A DNA stretch of 45,240 nt from Spirochaetales bacterium (GCA_016934415.1 JAFGSW010000057.1:1-45240), one strand, 5' to 3'. Positions 1 to 9,504 are shown, counted from the stretch's first letter. Program-made: numbers and translations. Notes: generated from the letters alone by a model not told the origin.

Positions 1-105
1 GACGGGTTTCTCACCCGCTGGATCGCATTAAGGATTTCAGACCTTCTCGTCATCCTTCCTTTCCAGATTTATCCTGGCGCAATGGTTTCCCCTCCTCCTC
101 CAGCC

Positions 106-133
106 AAAAAAAAGCCGCCCCCGCGGGGACGGC
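106..133 (-). terminator. Intrinsic terminator of the DUF4870 gene
   Basis: Read on the minus strand, positions 133-114 form a nine-pair GC stem (GCCGTCCCC against GGGGGCGGC, one G-T pair) with a two-base loop. It is followed by a run of eight T (plus-strand A run at 106-113). It lies about 25 bases past the stop codon of the gene at 157-531, as expected for a Rho-independent terminator. Confidence 0.8.
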
Positions 134-156
134 CGTTTTTGCCAATGTCGGAGTCT

Positions 157-531
157 TTATTTATTAATCTGCTTTTCGCAGAAATCGCCGACGATCGGGA
201 GCTTCAGTTTTTCGCCGCCCATAAACGCCTTCACCATAAGAATGATCCAGACAATAACGATGGCGAGCCAGAGAAGCACGCCGAGAAGGGTTGAAATCAC
301 GGCGACACCAATGGCCCAGAAAATGAGTTGAAGGATCCAAATGCCGAACCAGGCGGCGACCGCCACGATGGAATAGGCGATTGATTGCAGCGCGTGAAAA
401 CGAACCAACTTGCTGTCTTTTTCGCTGAAATAAAAGATCAGGCCGGTGACGATGAATCCCACGTAGCACAAACCGCTTTCAACGTTCTCTTCCATTCCCA
501 TGCTCGTCTTCTTTTTTTCCGGTGCTGCCAT
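157..531 (-). CDS. DUF4870 family small membrane protein
   Basis: This 124-residue protein has a short charged N-terminus and three hydrophobic stretches (roughly residues 15-35, 50-70 and 75-100). It has the DUF4870/Tic20-like pattern: a two-helix unit containing RFHALQS, then a long alanine/isoleucine-rich helix and a short cytoplasmic tail. The ATG at 531 is chosen because GAGGAGG lies seven bases upstream; an ATG five codons earlier has no such site. The family has no established reaction and is usually annotated as an inner-membrane protein. It is a single gene with its own terminator, divergent from the gene at 839. Confidence 0.8.
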   Translation of the reverse strand: MAAPEKKKTSMGMEENVESGLCYVGFIVTGLIFYFSEKDSKLVRFHALQSIAYSIVAVAAWFGIWILQLIFWAIGVAVISTLLGVLLWLAIVIVWIILMVKAFMGGEKLKLPIVGDFCEKQINK

Positions 532-838
532 ACAATTCCTCCTCATATTCAGCCGGTTTCAGTCTGAAGGGCCCTTACAAACCTTCGTACGTGCAACCGC
601 CATAATCCTCGTCACTGCGAAAATTATGATGATGCGGGCGGCGAAGGCGGCCGCCGGTCTGCCCCGCCCGATTCGTCGCGCCCGCACGGCGTTTAAAAAG
701 AGTATATCCAAAGCGCCGGCTATTGTCAAAAACATTTTTCCGCGGCCGGCCGGTCGACTCTCGCGCCGGCCGCGGCCCTCCGTCACATTTTATAAACCGT
801 CGTTGACAGATGGGGTATTTTAAAATACCATTGGGCGT
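532..838. other. Divergent intergenic region with GC-rich inverted repeat
   Basis: This gap separates two divergent genes. Positions 741-750 (CGCGGCCGGC) and 765-774 form a perfect 10-bp inverted repeat with a 14-base loop, preceded by an A/T run at 728-739. It could be a regulatory hairpin. I see no credible gene. The promoter-like boxes of the rightward gene are listed separately. Confidence 0.5.
803..831 (+). promoter_or_regulatory. Promoter-like boxes overlapping a 16-bp palindrome
   Basis: TTGACA at 803-808 is followed after 17 bases by TACCAT at 826-831. Between and over the -10 box lies the perfect palindrome GGTATTTTAAAATACC (814-829). Such a placement would let a dimeric repressor block polymerase. 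The expected transcription start (about 838) touches the ATG at 839, so the mRNA may be leaderless. The boxes are seen in the sequence; the regulatory role is inferred. Confidence 0.45.
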
Positions 839-2434
839 ATGGAAGCCGACGAGAGGACGGACCAGATCGATCCCGAAGCGATCGAATCCGGCCAACCGAA
901 AAAGGAGAAAAAGCACCGTACCCTGTTCCAAAAGCTTTTCGGGTTTCTCTTCGGCGCCTCCGATCCCGATTACGAAAAGAAACGCCACCTCCGGGAAGTC
1001 GCCAAGGCCCTGCGCCAATCGCGTTTGAAATTTTACCGCCCCCGCAATGAAATCGTCGATCCGAACCTGGCCCGGTTTTTTTTCGAATTTTACAGGGTGC
1101 TCGGGCCGGCGCAAGCGCTTGTGAAGCGCGCCGACTATTCGGGGGCGCTCAAAACGATCATCATCGAAAAAGTCCTCTCCGAGGAGAACCTCAAGGTCAG
1201 GGAAAGCCTGACCGAGGATGAAATCCGCAAGCGCTCCCACGCGATGCCGCTCAAGGACCTCAACAACCAGATCAAGGACCAGCTCGTCGGCTTTTTCGCC
1301 GCCTTCGATGTCGACAAAGTCAAAGAGATCAACCACGCCTACCAACTGCTGAGCCTGCTCATCGACCTCATCCATTTCGACTATTTTTTTCTATTGAAGA
1401 AATTCGATTCAAGCCTGCCGGAGGGAAATTACCTGTACGTCCCCCGCTTCGATCCCATCAATTCCGAGTACATCATCGAGGACCTGAAGGAATTCCTCGA
1501 CATCACCTCCTCCATCCAGGAGGGGGAGACCTGGGACACCGTCCTGGACATTCTCAAGGAATACCGCAACGTGGATGTGGTGCCCCGGGCGGCCTGGAAA
1601 AAGATCGTCGCCCGGATCCGCGAGCTCAACCGGTCCCACATCCTTCTCCTCATCATCCAGCACGTGGAGAAAAACCCATACTACCGGATCCGGCCCCACA
1701 TTTCCACGGAAAAAATCGTTGAATCCTACCTTTCCAAGCTCAAGGCCCAAACCGAGCTCGCCCTTCAGAAAATCTACAAGGAAAAACACGAGAGCAAGGT
1801 GGAGGAGCTCACGAAGGCCATCTTCGGGACCGCCTCGATATCGCGCCTCAAGAGCTACACCGAAAAGGCGAACGCCGCCTTCGCCAAGCGGATGCTCGGC
1901 GGGTTCCTGTACGTGCACCCGCTCAATTACCTCAAGGCATTCCTGCTCGATTACCTCAAGAAGGACATCCGCGAGATCGTCGACCACTTCCTCATCAAGG
2001 GGAAATGGACCTCGAACCTCGTCTCCCAGCAGGTCTCCGAGTCGTTCCATTCCCTCCTCCAGCTTTCGGAACGGATCACCGAATTCGACGACTCGGTGAG
2101 CGACGAGACGCCGACCGGCGCCAAGCTGAAGCTCTACCTGCACAAGTACGAAAAGGACAAGCAGGGGGCGCAGAAAATTCTCCGCCAGATGCTCAAGGAG
2201 ATTAATGACATCGCCCGGGCCCTCATCCACGAGGCGGCCGGGCACCTCATCACCATCGGCAAGGACTTGAAGCTCATGCTCGACGATTACCAGCGAAACA
2301 CCCATGAGCTCATCATCAACTGGAAGGAAATCGAGATGTCCTCCGACAAGGACCTGAGGACGTTCATGGTCGAAACCTACAAGAAGCTGTATTACGTCGT
2401 CCGCCTCCTCCAGGTGTTCGTGAAGGAAGAGTGA
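839..2434 (+). CDS. DUF5312-like spirochaetal protein
   Basis: This 531-residue soluble protein is rich in charged helices. It opens with an acidic/basic tail (residues 1-25), then a segment typical of the family: KLFGFLFGASDPDYEKKR near residues 37-55, followed by a helical body with FYRPRNEIVDPNLARFFFEFY near residue 70. I see no catalytic motif, signal peptide or membrane helix. The resemblance is to DUF5312, which I know from treponemes and relatives; no biochemical function is established. Start: the ATG at 839 has no clear ribosome site and sits at the predicted transcription start. The stop is followed after one base by the GTG of the next gene, so the two are probably co-translated. 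Confidence 0.75.
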   Translation: MEADERTDQIDPEAIESGQPKKEKKHRTLFQKLFGFLFGASDPDYEKKRHLREVAKALRQSRLKFYRPRNEIVDPNLARFFFEFYRVLGPAQALVKRADYSGALKTIIIEKVLSEENLKVRESLTEDEIRKRSHAMPLKDLNNQIKDQLVGFFAAFDVDKVKEINHAYQLLSLLIDLIHFDYFFLLKKFDSSLPEGNYLYVPRFDPINSEYIIEDLKEFLDITSSIQEGETWDTVLDILKEYRNVDVVPRAAWKKIVARIRELNRSHILLLIIQHVEKNPYYRIRPHISTEKIVESYLSKLKAQTELALQKIYKEKHESKVEELTKAIFGTASISRLKSYTEKANAAFAKRMLGGFLYVHPLNYLKAFLLDYLKKDIREIVDHFLIKGKWTSNLVSQQVSESFHSLLQLSERITEFDDSVSDETPTGAKLKLYLHKYEKDKQGAQKILRQMLKEINDIARALIHEAAGHLITIGKDLKLMLDDYQRNTHELIINWKEIEMSSDKDLRTFMVETYKKLYYVVRLLQVFVKEE

Positions 2435-2435
2435 C

Positions 2436-3509
2436 GTGAATCCCCACAAGGTTTATTTCGCGCCGGTGGGGCCGTCGAGCGGCCCCGACGAACGCGGCGC
2501 CGCCCTTGACCGCCTGCTCGCCGCCGTCCCGGAATGCGCCGTATTCACCGCGGGCGAGCGCGTGGCGGTGAAGATCCACGTTGGGGAGCGCGCCAACGTC
2601 ACGCACGTCAAGCCGGACCTGGTGCGGCGGGTCGTCTCCTGGGTGAAATCGCGCTACGCCCGGCCCTTCCTGACCGAGACTTCCACCCTCTACAAGGGGG
2701 AGCGCAGCGACGCCCTTTCCCACCTCGCGCACGCCTTCCAAAACGGGTTCACGTATGAGAACACCGGCGCGCCGTTCCTCATGGCGGACGGGCTTCTCGG
2801 CAACACCGAAATCGAGGTGTCCATTCCCGGACGCATCTCCGAGATCGTTCATATCGCGCGGGAGGTCGTGCTCGCCGACGGCCTTATCGCCGTTTCCCAT
2901 CCCACCGGGCACCTGGGCATGGGCCTGGGCGCCTGCGTCAAGAACCTCGGAATGGGCCTCTCCAGCCGCATCGGCAAGATGCGCCAGCACTCCGCCATGA
3001 ACCCGAAGGTGAACGAGGCGGCCTGCACGTTCTGCCGGGCCTGTCTCAAGTGGTGCCCCGAGGATGCCATCGTCGAACGGGACGGGAAGGCGTTCATCAT
3101 TAATGAGAACTGCACGGGCTGCGGCGAATGCCTGGCGGTGTGCAATTTCAACGCCGTCGAATACGATTGGGGAACCGAGTCGGCCGAACTCCAGAAATCC
3201 GTCGCCGAGCACGCCTACGGTGCGGTCATCGGCAAGCCGGGCAAGTGCGTCTACCTGAACGCGCTCATCGACATGACCGGCGACTGCGACTGCATGGCGA
3301 TCAAGCAGTCGCCCGTCATTCCCGACGTCGGCTTCTGCCTCTCCCTCGACCCGGTGGCCGTGGACCAGGCCACCCTCGACCTCACCGAGCGGGCGAACAC
3401 GAAGGACCTCGGCCGCACAAGCTTCCCCCGCCTCGATCCCACCGTCCAGCTTTCACACGCCGAGGCCATCGGACTGGGGAACCGTGAGTATGAGCTGGTG
3501 AGGATTTGA
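2436..3509 (+). CDS. DUF362 protein with 4Fe-4S ferredoxin domain
   Basis: This 357-residue protein combines a DUF362 domain (about residues 1-190 and 255-345) with an inserted two-cluster ferredoxin domain: CxxCxxCLKWCPE near residue 197 and CTGCGECxxxC near residue 228. A further cysteine group (GDCDCM) lies near residue 285. DUF362 ferredoxins are widespread in anaerobes and are assumed to move electrons or act on unknown redox partners; no substrate is known here. The start is GTG at 2436, preceded by GAAGGAAGA within the end of the upstream gene, so the two genes form a tight pair. An inverted-repeat element follows directly. Confidence 0.85.
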   Translation: MNPHKVYFAPVGPSSGPDERGAALDRLLAAVPECAVFTAGERVAVKIHVGERANVTHVKPDLVRRVVSWVKSRYARPFLTETSTLYKGERSDALSHLAHAFQNGFTYENTGAPFLMADGLLGNTEIEVSIPGRISEIVHIAREVVLADGLIAVSHPTGHLGMGLGACVKNLGMGLSSRIGKMRQHSAMNPKVNEAACTFCRACLKWCPEDAIVERDGKAFIINENCTGCGECLAVCNFNAVEYDWGTESAELQKSVAEHAYGAVIGKPGKCVYLNALIDMTGDCDCMAIKQSPVIPDVGFCLSLDPVAVDQATLDLTERANTKDLGRTSFPRLDPTVQLSHAEAIGLGNREYELVRI

Positions 3510-3521
3510 TTCCCGAAGAAG

Positions 3522-3688
3522 AACTACGGATGAGACGCGGATAAGCGCGGATAAAAAAAAAGAAAATATGAAACAAGTTCCAATATAGCAAATGTATACT
3601 TAATAGATGTTTTTCATAATAGAAAACATTACTATATCCCACCTCTTTGCATTTTGCCTTACTCTTTATCCGCGTCTCATCCGTAGTT
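3522..3688. repeat. Inverted-repeat element, 23-bp perfect arms (family 1)
   Basis: The left arm 3522-3544 and right arm 3666-3688 are exact reverse complements over 23 bases (arm begins AACTACGGATGAGACGCGG). The 121-base centre is strongly AT-rich, unlike the surrounding GC-rich DNA. The same motif (CGGATGA with CGCGGAT) returns at 38255-38284, 38461-38484, about 39762-39795 and about 44755-44785, always between genes. There is no reading frame inside. It looks like a small non-coding repetitive element able to form a long hairpin or cruciform. Confidence 0.85.
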
Positions 3689-3718
3689 TTCTTTTGATGA
3701 ACACGTAAGGCGGACAAT

Positions 3719-6484
3719 TCAAGTCCTCAAGGCGGTCCTGACGGCCTCGGTGAGCTTTCCGCGGGAAAACGGCTTGAAGATGACGTCCCGCATTCCCTCG
3801 GTGAGGGCTTCGAAGGCCGAGCCCTCCGGCAGGTGGCCGGTGATGAGCACCGCCCGCAGTTCGGGGTTCATTTTGCGCATGGCGCGGAAACAGTCGCGTC
3901 CGTTCATTTTCGGCATGATCATGTCGATGAGGACGAGATCGATCCCCTCCTTCTCCTTGCCGTAACGCTCGATCGCCTCCTCGCCGTCGTGCGCCAGCTC
4001 AATCGAGTAGCCCTCGGTTGAGAGCATCCGCTCGATTACCCGGCATACCACCTCCTCGTCGTCTACGACGAGTATCTTCCCCTGTCCGCCCTCCTTGACG
4101 GCCGAAGGCGTCGGAGGCGACGGAGCGGCTTGTTTTTCCGCGAGCGGCAGATAGGTGCGGAAGACGGTGCCGCGCGGCTCGTTCGCCTCCACTTCGATGA
4201 TTCCCTCGTGGTTGGCGATAATGCCGTAAACCACGGCCAGGCCCATCCCCGTCCCCCGGCCCGCCGGTTTGGTGGTGAAGAAAGGCTCGAAAATCCGGTC
4301 GCGGATCTCGTCCGGGACGCCGACGCCCGTGTCGCGCACCTCGATCTTGACGTAGAATTCGGAAGTCAGGTGGGGATAGGCGAAAATTTTTTTTGCGGGG
4401 GTGTGCACCACCTGGATATCGAACGCGAGTTCGCCGCCGTCGTGCATGGCGTCGCAGGCGTTCACCGCCAGATTGATGATCACCTGCTCCATTTGTCCCG
4501 GGTCGCCGAGGATGAAGAGCGGATTGTCACGGAAGCGGCGGACGATGCGGATGCGCTTGTCGATGGTGTGCTTGAGGATGGTGATGACCTCGTCGACGAT
4601 GAGCTGGATGTCGAAGGTGACGTTGTGCCGCTTGCCCTTGCGGGCGAAGTTGAGGAGCTGGCGAACGAGCACGGCCGCCTTGTTGGCCGTGCGCTCGATC
4701 ACCTCGGCGTCGTGAAACAGCCTGCTCTTCGGCTCAAGATCGGCCTTGATGAGATCCGCGTAGCCGAGGATGCCCGCGAGCAGGTTGTTGAAATCGTGGG
4801 CGATCCCTCCGGCCAGCGTCCCCAGGGCCTCCATCTTCTGCACGTGCCGCAGCTGTTCCTCAAGCTCAGCCTTCTCCTCCTCGGCGCGCTTCTGGGGGGT
4901 GACGTCGACGATCGAGACGAGGGCGTGCGGGGCGCCTCCCTGTTCCTCGTCGGCTATGAACGAAAGCCGCAGGGTGACGTAGCGCTCGGCGCCGCTCGAG
5001 CGGTAAATCACGCCGTCGGATTCCAGGTCGCTTTCGCCGTTCACGAGCGCCTCCACGAGCTTCATCAGAACGATGTAGCTCTTTTTCCGGAACAGCTTAT
5101 GGAAGCTCGCGTTGATCTCCTCCTTGCCCCCCACGTCGAAGAGCTCAAGCAGCGCCTTGTTGATCTGGATGATGCGTACCTCCCGCAGCAGGCGTATGGC
5201 CTCGAGCGGCCGATCCATGAAAAAGCGGATGACGTCCCACCCTTGCTCCGCCCGCAACGAGGCGAGCTTCATCTGGAGTCCGGCCAAGTCGATCTCGACC
5301 AGGGCCGCCGGAGACTCGCGGAAGAGCGTAATGTAGCGCTGGTAGTTCTCACGGAGCTTCTCCGTACGCACCCGTACCAGCTCCTCGAGACGGTGGCGGT
5401 ATTCGGCAAGCTCGGCGTCCTTGCGCTTGCGTTCGCTGATGTCGCGGGCGATGCAGACCGAGCCCAAGGTCAATCCGTTGCCCTTCTGTATGAGGTGGGA
5501 CAGGGAGACGGAGACGGGCGCGGCCGAGCCGGTTTTGGTGCGAAACCGGGATTCCAGATAATTGATCTCGCGCGAGGCCTTGTCAGGCGCCGGGAGGAGA
5601 ATGTCGGCCAAAGCCCGCTCCTCCGGCGGGATGATCGCGAGCACCGGCAGGTTCTGAAGCTCGTGACGCGAATAACCCAACATCGCGACGGCGGCCGGGT
5701 TGGCGTATTTCACGAACCCTTCCGGGTTCACAAGAAGCAAGGTATCGTGCATGGAATTGATGATGTTATCGAGCGCCTTTTCCGGCGAAATTGGGAAAAG
5801 ACGGTTTTTCCAGACGAAATACCCGAGCGGGATGAAGCCGATGGCCATGGCGATATTTGTCGTTTCCGGGAATTGAATACCGAGCAAGGGGAGGAGTACC
5901 TCGGATACAATACCGGAAACAACGATGAACATGAAAAAGATCGAAAGAACAATTCCCGACAGCTTCAAGTTGCTTTTCTTTTTGTTAAAAATGAACATGG
6001 CGGTTACAACGAGCGCCGCCAAGCAAATGATATACACGAAGAATGTTGCGATGAAAAACATGGAAGGAATTGTTCCTTCGCCGTACGTCCATCCCCACGG
6101 CACGCGGCGAGGAGTCCCGGTGATGTCGTTCGTCAGGAGCTCTATCCCTGAAAACACACCCGCAATCGCATACAACACCGAAAGCAGAATCCATCTGTTT
6201 CTTTTTACGGAAAACAATCGAAAATCAGAATATGCGATGACGAAATGGAAAAATGTCAAGGAGGCGAAAGGCCAAAATACATCTATTGAGCGCCAGAAAA
6301 GGGCGTTTTCAAATGTACCCGCCTGGCGATACCCGAATTCGATAAAAGCTCGAAGCCCGTTGGCAAGGCACGTAAGCAAAAAAAGAATATTCAGCCGTTC
6401 CTTCGGCGATTGGGCATACACGTATACTCCAATCACAATGCATTCAATAAATGCGAGCAATGAGAGGATGGCGAATACATTCAT
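3719..6484 (-). CDS. Membrane-bound PAS hybrid sensor histidine kinase
   Basis: About 921 residues. The N-terminal 225 residues hold about seven hydrophobic helices, like the 7TM sensor module of histidine kinases. A PAS domain (about 235-355), a coiled coil (about 355-385) and a second PAS-like domain (about 390-530) follow. Next come a HisKA helix with GGIAHDFNN (phospho-His near 563), an HATPase domain with [17 protein letters not shown] and GTGMGL boxes, and a C-terminal receiver with DDE, the phospho-acceptor in VLIDMIMP (near 852) and KPF. The signal is unknown, and no separate response regulator lies nearby. I chose ATG 6484 because TTGCAT-N17-TATAAT lies just upstream; a TTG at 6520 is an alternative. 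The 5' part is visibly lower in GC than the kinase part. Confidence 0.9.
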   Translation of the reverse strand: MNVFAILSLLAFIECIVIGVYVYAQSPKERLNILFLLTCLANGLRAFIEFGYRQAGTFENALFWRSIDVFWPFASLTFFHFVIAYSDFRLFSVKRNRWILLSVLYAIAGVFSGIELLTNDITGTPRRVPWGWTYGEGTIPSMFFIATFFVYIICLAALVVTAMFIFNKKKSNLKLSGIVLSIFFMFIVVSGIVSEVLLPLLGIQFPETTNIAMAIGFIPLGYFVWKNRLFPISPEKALDNIINSMHDTLLLVNPEGFVKYANPAAVAMLGYSRHELQNLPVLAIIPPEERALADILLPAPDKASREINYLESRFRTKTGSAAPVSVSLSHLIQKGNGLTLGSVCIARDISERKRKDAELAEYRHRLEELVRVRTEKLRENYQRYITLFRESPAALVEIDLAGLQMKLASLRAEQGWDVIRFFMDRPLEAIRLLREVRIIQINKALLELFDVGGKEEINASFHKLFRKKSYIVLMKLVEALVNGESDLESDGVIYRSSGAERYVTLRLSFIADEEQGGAPHALVSIVDVTPQKRAEEEKAELEEQLRHVQKMEALGTLAGGIAHDFNNLLAGILGYADLIKADLEPKSRLFHDAEVIERTANKAAVLVRQLLNFARKGKRHNVTFDIQLIVDEVITILKHTIDKRIRIVRRFRDNPLFILGDPGQMEQVIINLAVNACDAMHDGGELAFDIQVVHTPAKKIFAYPHLTSEFYVKIEVRDTGVGVPDEIRDRIFEPFFTTKPAGRGTGMGLAVVYGIIANHEGIIEVEANEPRGTVFRTYLPLAEKQAAPSPPTPSAVKEGGQGKILVVDDEEVVCRVIERMLSTEGYSIELAHDGEEAIERYGKEKEGIDLVLIDMIMPKMNGRDCFRAMRKMNPELRAVLITGHLPEGSAFEALTEGMRDVIFKPFSRGKLTEAVRTALRT

Positions 6485-6491
6485 ATTTACT

Positions 6492-6520
6492 ATTATAAAC
6501 AATAAGCGGAGATGATGCAA
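6492..6520 (-). promoter_or_regulatory. Promoter of the hybrid kinase
   Basis: On the minus strand TTGCAT (6520-6515) and a consensus TATAAT (6497-6492) are exactly 17 bases apart. The predicted start of transcription, about 6485, is one base before the ATG at 6484, which implies a leaderless message. The box positions are read directly; activity is inferred. Confidence 0.55.
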
Positions 6521-6554
6521 AAAAAAAATTACCTTTCAATATATACAAAGTCTA

Positions 6555-6563
6555 TGATATAAT
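6555..6563 (+). promoter_or_regulatory. Extended -10 promoter of the FeeM-like gene
   Basis: TGATATAAT (6555-6563) is an extended -10 box with consensus TATAAT. The -35 region at 6535-6540 (TTCAAT) is weak. The expected start near 6570 leaves only about four bases before the ATG at 6574, so this message may also be leaderless. The divergent kinase promoter is about 40 bases away, so the two may share control. Confidence 0.5.
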
Positions 6564-6573
6564 CCTCGTCAAC

Positions 6574-7509
6574 ATGTATCTCTCTCGCTCCATAGCAAAG
6601 AAAAAGCGGCTTGGTTTTTCCTCAGAAATCTTTACTTCCGGGGAAAGGACGCACCATCGCTTGTCATTGCTGCGGAGATTCGGTCTTTTCGGCGATGTCG
6701 GGAACCTGAAGTTACAGTTAGGATCATCTTTCATTGATCTAAAAAAGGCTTATTCCCTTCTCTACAAGGTCTTCCTGGAAGAAAAATACATCGAACCGAC
6801 CTTTATGGGGCTGCGCCTCCGGGAATGGGAACTAGATCCGGCGATGGCCACCTTTATTGCGAAGGACGGCAATTCGGTGGTAGGCATGATTTCTCTGGCT
6901 CCCGATCTCGACGGATTGGGGATTCCCGATGAAGAACTGTTCCACGAGGAAATCGAGGAGATACGGGGTTCAGCGAGGATTCTGATGGAATCCTGCAACA
7001 GCGCAATTGACAGCCGTTATCGGGATCGATCCCTGCCGTCGGAATTCTACCGGTACATGCTCGCATACGCGTGGCATGTCGGCATCGATAAAGTGGTCGG
7101 GGTCGTCAATAGGGGTCACAAGGCCTTTTATGAATTCCTCTACATGAAGCAATACGGACCGGAAAAGAGTTATTCGCAAAGTCATCATGATCCGATCATT
7201 CTCATCTATACCGATTGCGATCTGCTTTACGAGTATCTTTCCTCGCCGGAAAGCGACAATGGGTCGGCCGATAGTTTCCTTCGTCGTTACCTCCTTCTTG
7301 AAAATCCCTACCTCGCCATGGTGCCTGCCGCTTTGAAAAAAGCTCGGACCAATTACAAGCGTCAGAAAATCCGTGAACAGTTCCAGGAAGAAATAAAACA
7401 CACGCTGGTCGCCTCGGTATGGAATGACGCCGTCCCTCAGAAGCACGCCGGGAGCGATCGGGAGTTCGCAAAGGGCGGCACCGCCGCGCCTCAAGGCAGT
7501 CGTACATAG
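6574..7509 (+). CDS. FeeM-like N-acyl amino acid synthase (GNAT fold)
   Basis: 311 residues. Residues 45-220 follow the pattern I know from FeeM-type N-acyl amino acid synthases, relatives of acyl-homoserine lactone synthases: AYSLLYKVFLEEKYIEP, GLRLREWELDPAMATFIA, VVGMISLAPD, a LMESCNSAID strand, and the closing GHKAFYEFLYMKQYGPEKSY. Such enzymes move a fatty acyl group from acyl carrier protein to an amino acid amine. The usual GRKLAEVS-type segment here reads SARILMESC, so the acceptor may differ. The C-terminal 90 residues are basic, helical and unrecognised. The radical SAM gene starts six bases after the stop, so the two are one operon. The first 45 residues are unassigned and the start is not supported by a ribosome site. 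Confidence 0.75.
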   Translation: MYLSRSIAKKKRLGFSSEIFTSGERTHHRLSLLRRFGLFGDVGNLKLQLGSSFIDLKKAYSLLYKVFLEEKYIEPTFMGLRLREWELDPAMATFIAKDGNSVVGMISLAPDLDGLGIPDEELFHEEIEEIRGSARILMESCNSAIDSRYRDRSLPSEFYRYMLAYAWHVGIDKVVGVVNRGHKAFYEFLYMKQYGPEKSYSQSHHDPIILIYTDCDLLYEYLSSPESDNGSADSFLRRYLLLENPYLAMVPAALKKARTNYKRQKIREQFQEEIKHTLVASVWNDAVPQKHAGSDREFAKGGTAAPQGSRT

Positions 7510-7514
7510 CGGAT

Positions 7515-9473
7515 ATGGAAAAGCATCCGGAACTTTGCCTCGTTTCCATGCCCTTTGCGCCGCTCGAACAACCTTCCCTCGGTCTCTCGCTGCTCTCCGC
7601 AATCATGAAAAAAAAAGGCTGCCGGACCCTCGTTCTTTATGAATCGTTGCGATTCGCCGAAAAAACGACGCTCCCCGTCTATACAACGGTATCGGCCAAC
7701 CTCATCAATCAGCTGGGCGAATGGGCTTTCGCCGGCGCATTCGCCCATCCTGTCTCCGAGACCGGAGCATATCTTCGACTGCTCCAAAGCCGTGCCTGCA
7801 CCCTCTTCCTCAGTCATGAAATAGAATATATGGGCAATCAGGGGCTTACTGAGGAATTCCTCAATAGGCTGAGATCGACGGCGAACGAATACATCCAAGA
7901 GGCGGCCGCGAGGGTGCTGGCGCTGAAGCCGTCCATAGTCGGATGCACCTCGAAATTCCAGCAGCACAATCCGTCGCTCGCCCTGTTAAAGCGCATCAAG
8001 CGGCTGCAGCCCGGAATCGTCACCATTCTCGGCGGTTCGATCTGTGACGGCCGACCGGCGGTTGCGACCGCCCTGCTCGCACAGTGGGTCGATTACGTGT
8101 TTACGGGAGAAGCCGATGAAACGCTGCCTCGGTTCTATGAGCTCCTGCGGCGGCACGGCCCGCACATCCCCAGCGCAACATTACCGGAGGGGATCATTGA
8201 CCGCTCCCTCGCCCAACGGCTGAAACAATCAACTTCAATCGCCGTCCCGTCGATTTCGGCCGTTTCGAACCTGGATGCCGTGCCGTATCCCGACTTCGAC
8301 GATTTTTATGAACAGGTTGTGCCTTTCCTCAAGAGAAGTGGCTTCCCGCCCATACTGACTTTCGAGTTGGCGAGAGGTTGCTGGTGGCATAACGCCTCGG
8401 GCGGCTGTTCCTTCTGCTCCCTTACTCCTCGCCGAGCCCTCTTCCGAGCGAAATCGGCGGAACGAGCCAGGCAAGAAATAGAATTCCTTTCAAAAAAATA
8501 CAACAATCGTTACTTCATGGTAATGGACGATGTTCTGGATAAAAAACATTACAGCGAATTGCTTCCAAAACTCAATCCACTTGGATGCAGTTTCTACCTC
8601 GAAATCCGGGCGCCTGTGAACGAAACGATGGTCGATGCTCTCTCGCAAGCGGGCGGTCGTTTTCTTCAAGTTGGAATTGAGTCTCTGCACACGGACGCGC
8701 TCAGACTGATGAACAAAGGGACCACGGCGCTCGACAACATCCATCTCATGAAACTGTGCAGGGAGAGGGGCATTCGTCTCTATTGGCTCATTCTTTTCGG
8801 ACTGCCGGGGGAACAGCCGGCCTGGTACGACGCCATGGCGAAGACCATCCCGCTCCTCGTCCACTTGCAGCCGCCGTACGAGTACGTTCGATTGCGATTC
8901 GAGCGGTTCAGCCGATATTGCATTGATCCCGGTGCATACGGACTGCGTCTCTCACCCCACCGCGTATACCGATACGCCTTCCCGACCGCAGGCGAAATGT
9001 TGAGCGACCTTGCCTATTACTTTGAAGAGGAATCAAACGTCGCACATGATTATGAGCCTCAACCGGCCCACATCAGGCTGGGGGACTCGATTGCGGGGTG
9101 GTGGGGTCTCTTTCCTCCCGATTCGTCCGGAAAAGGTTCTCCGCTCCTCAGCCATTCAGAACTGGATGACAAGACGATTGTTATTGATACCCGTCCCTGC
9201 GCAGTAAAGCGGGAACATGTCTTGACGGGCGCGACTCGGATGGTCCATGAATCCTGCCGGGAACCTGCAACCCTTGCCTCGATCATTGAATATAAAGGCG
9301 CCGAAAAAAACGAATGGGAAGATGGAGTCATTATATCCGCCCTGAATTACCTCGTGCAGAGCAAAATCGTCATGGAAAACAACGATCGGTACCTGAGCCT
9401 CTCGACAAAGGAGCCGGTGCCCCTGCTTCCGACGCTCGCGGACCTCGTCCAACCCGTCGCCCCAAACAGGTGA
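7515..9473 (+). CDS. B12-binding radical SAM enzyme of RiPP-maturation type
   Basis: 652 residues. An N-terminal segment (PFAPLEQPSLGLSLL near residue 12, LGEWAFAGAF near 67) and a cobalamin-binding Rossmann domain (about 110-220, VTILGGSICDG) precede a radical SAM core. That core has the cluster motif RGCWWHNASGGCSFCSL near residue 285: three cysteines with the CxxC spacing at the end. Further family marks are MDDVLDKKHY, QVGIESLHTDALRLMNKGTT, LFGLPGE and RFERFSRYCIDP. This is the architecture of the RiPP-maturation radical SAM C-methyltransferases (often labelled RiPP maturation radical SAM protein 1). The C-terminal 110 residues resemble a small winged-helix/PqqD-like domain that could bind a leader peptide. 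No precursor gene is visible on either side. Confidence 0.85.
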   Translation: MEKHPELCLVSMPFAPLEQPSLGLSLLSAIMKKKGCRTLVLYESLRFAEKTTLPVYTTVSANLINQLGEWAFAGAFAHPVSETGAYLRLLQSRACTLFLSHEIEYMGNQGLTEEFLNRLRSTANEYIQEAAARVLALKPSIVGCTSKFQQHNPSLALLKRIKRLQPGIVTILGGSICDGRPAVATALLAQWVDYVFTGEADETLPRFYELLRRHGPHIPSATLPEGIIDRSLAQRLKQSTSIAVPSISAVSNLDAVPYPDFDDFYEQVVPFLKRSGFPPILTFELARGCWWHNASGGCSFCSLTPRRALFRAKSAERARQEIEFLSKKYNNRYFMVMDDVLDKKHYSELLPKLNPLGCSFYLEIRAPVNETMVDALSQAGGRFLQVGIESLHTDALRLMNKGTTALDNIHLMKLCRERGIRLYWLILFGLPGEQPAWYDAMAKTIPLLVHLQPPYEYVRLRFERFSRYCIDPGAYGLRLSPHRVYRYAFPTAGEMLSDLAYYFEEESNVAHDYEPQPAHIRLGDSIAGWWGLFPPDSSGKGSPLLSHSELDDKTIVIDTRPCAVKREHVLTGATRMVHESCREPATLASIIEYKGAEKNEWEDGVIISALNYLVQSKIVMENNDRYLSLSTKEPVPLLPTLADLVQPVAPNR

Positions 9474-9504
9474 AGCAAGCCGATAGAAACCGCCCCGTAG
9501 AGAA

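Noticed and set aside
1..105. End of an upstream gene
   Set aside because: No frame with protein-like composition crosses the left edge. The visible structure is the terminator at 106-133.
4130..6151. A 673-codon open frame on the plus strand
   Set aside because: It lies antisense to the hybrid kinase, whose domains are unmistakable. GC-rich coding often keeps the opposite strand open, and the translation is rich in Asp, Glu, His and Arg without any domain.
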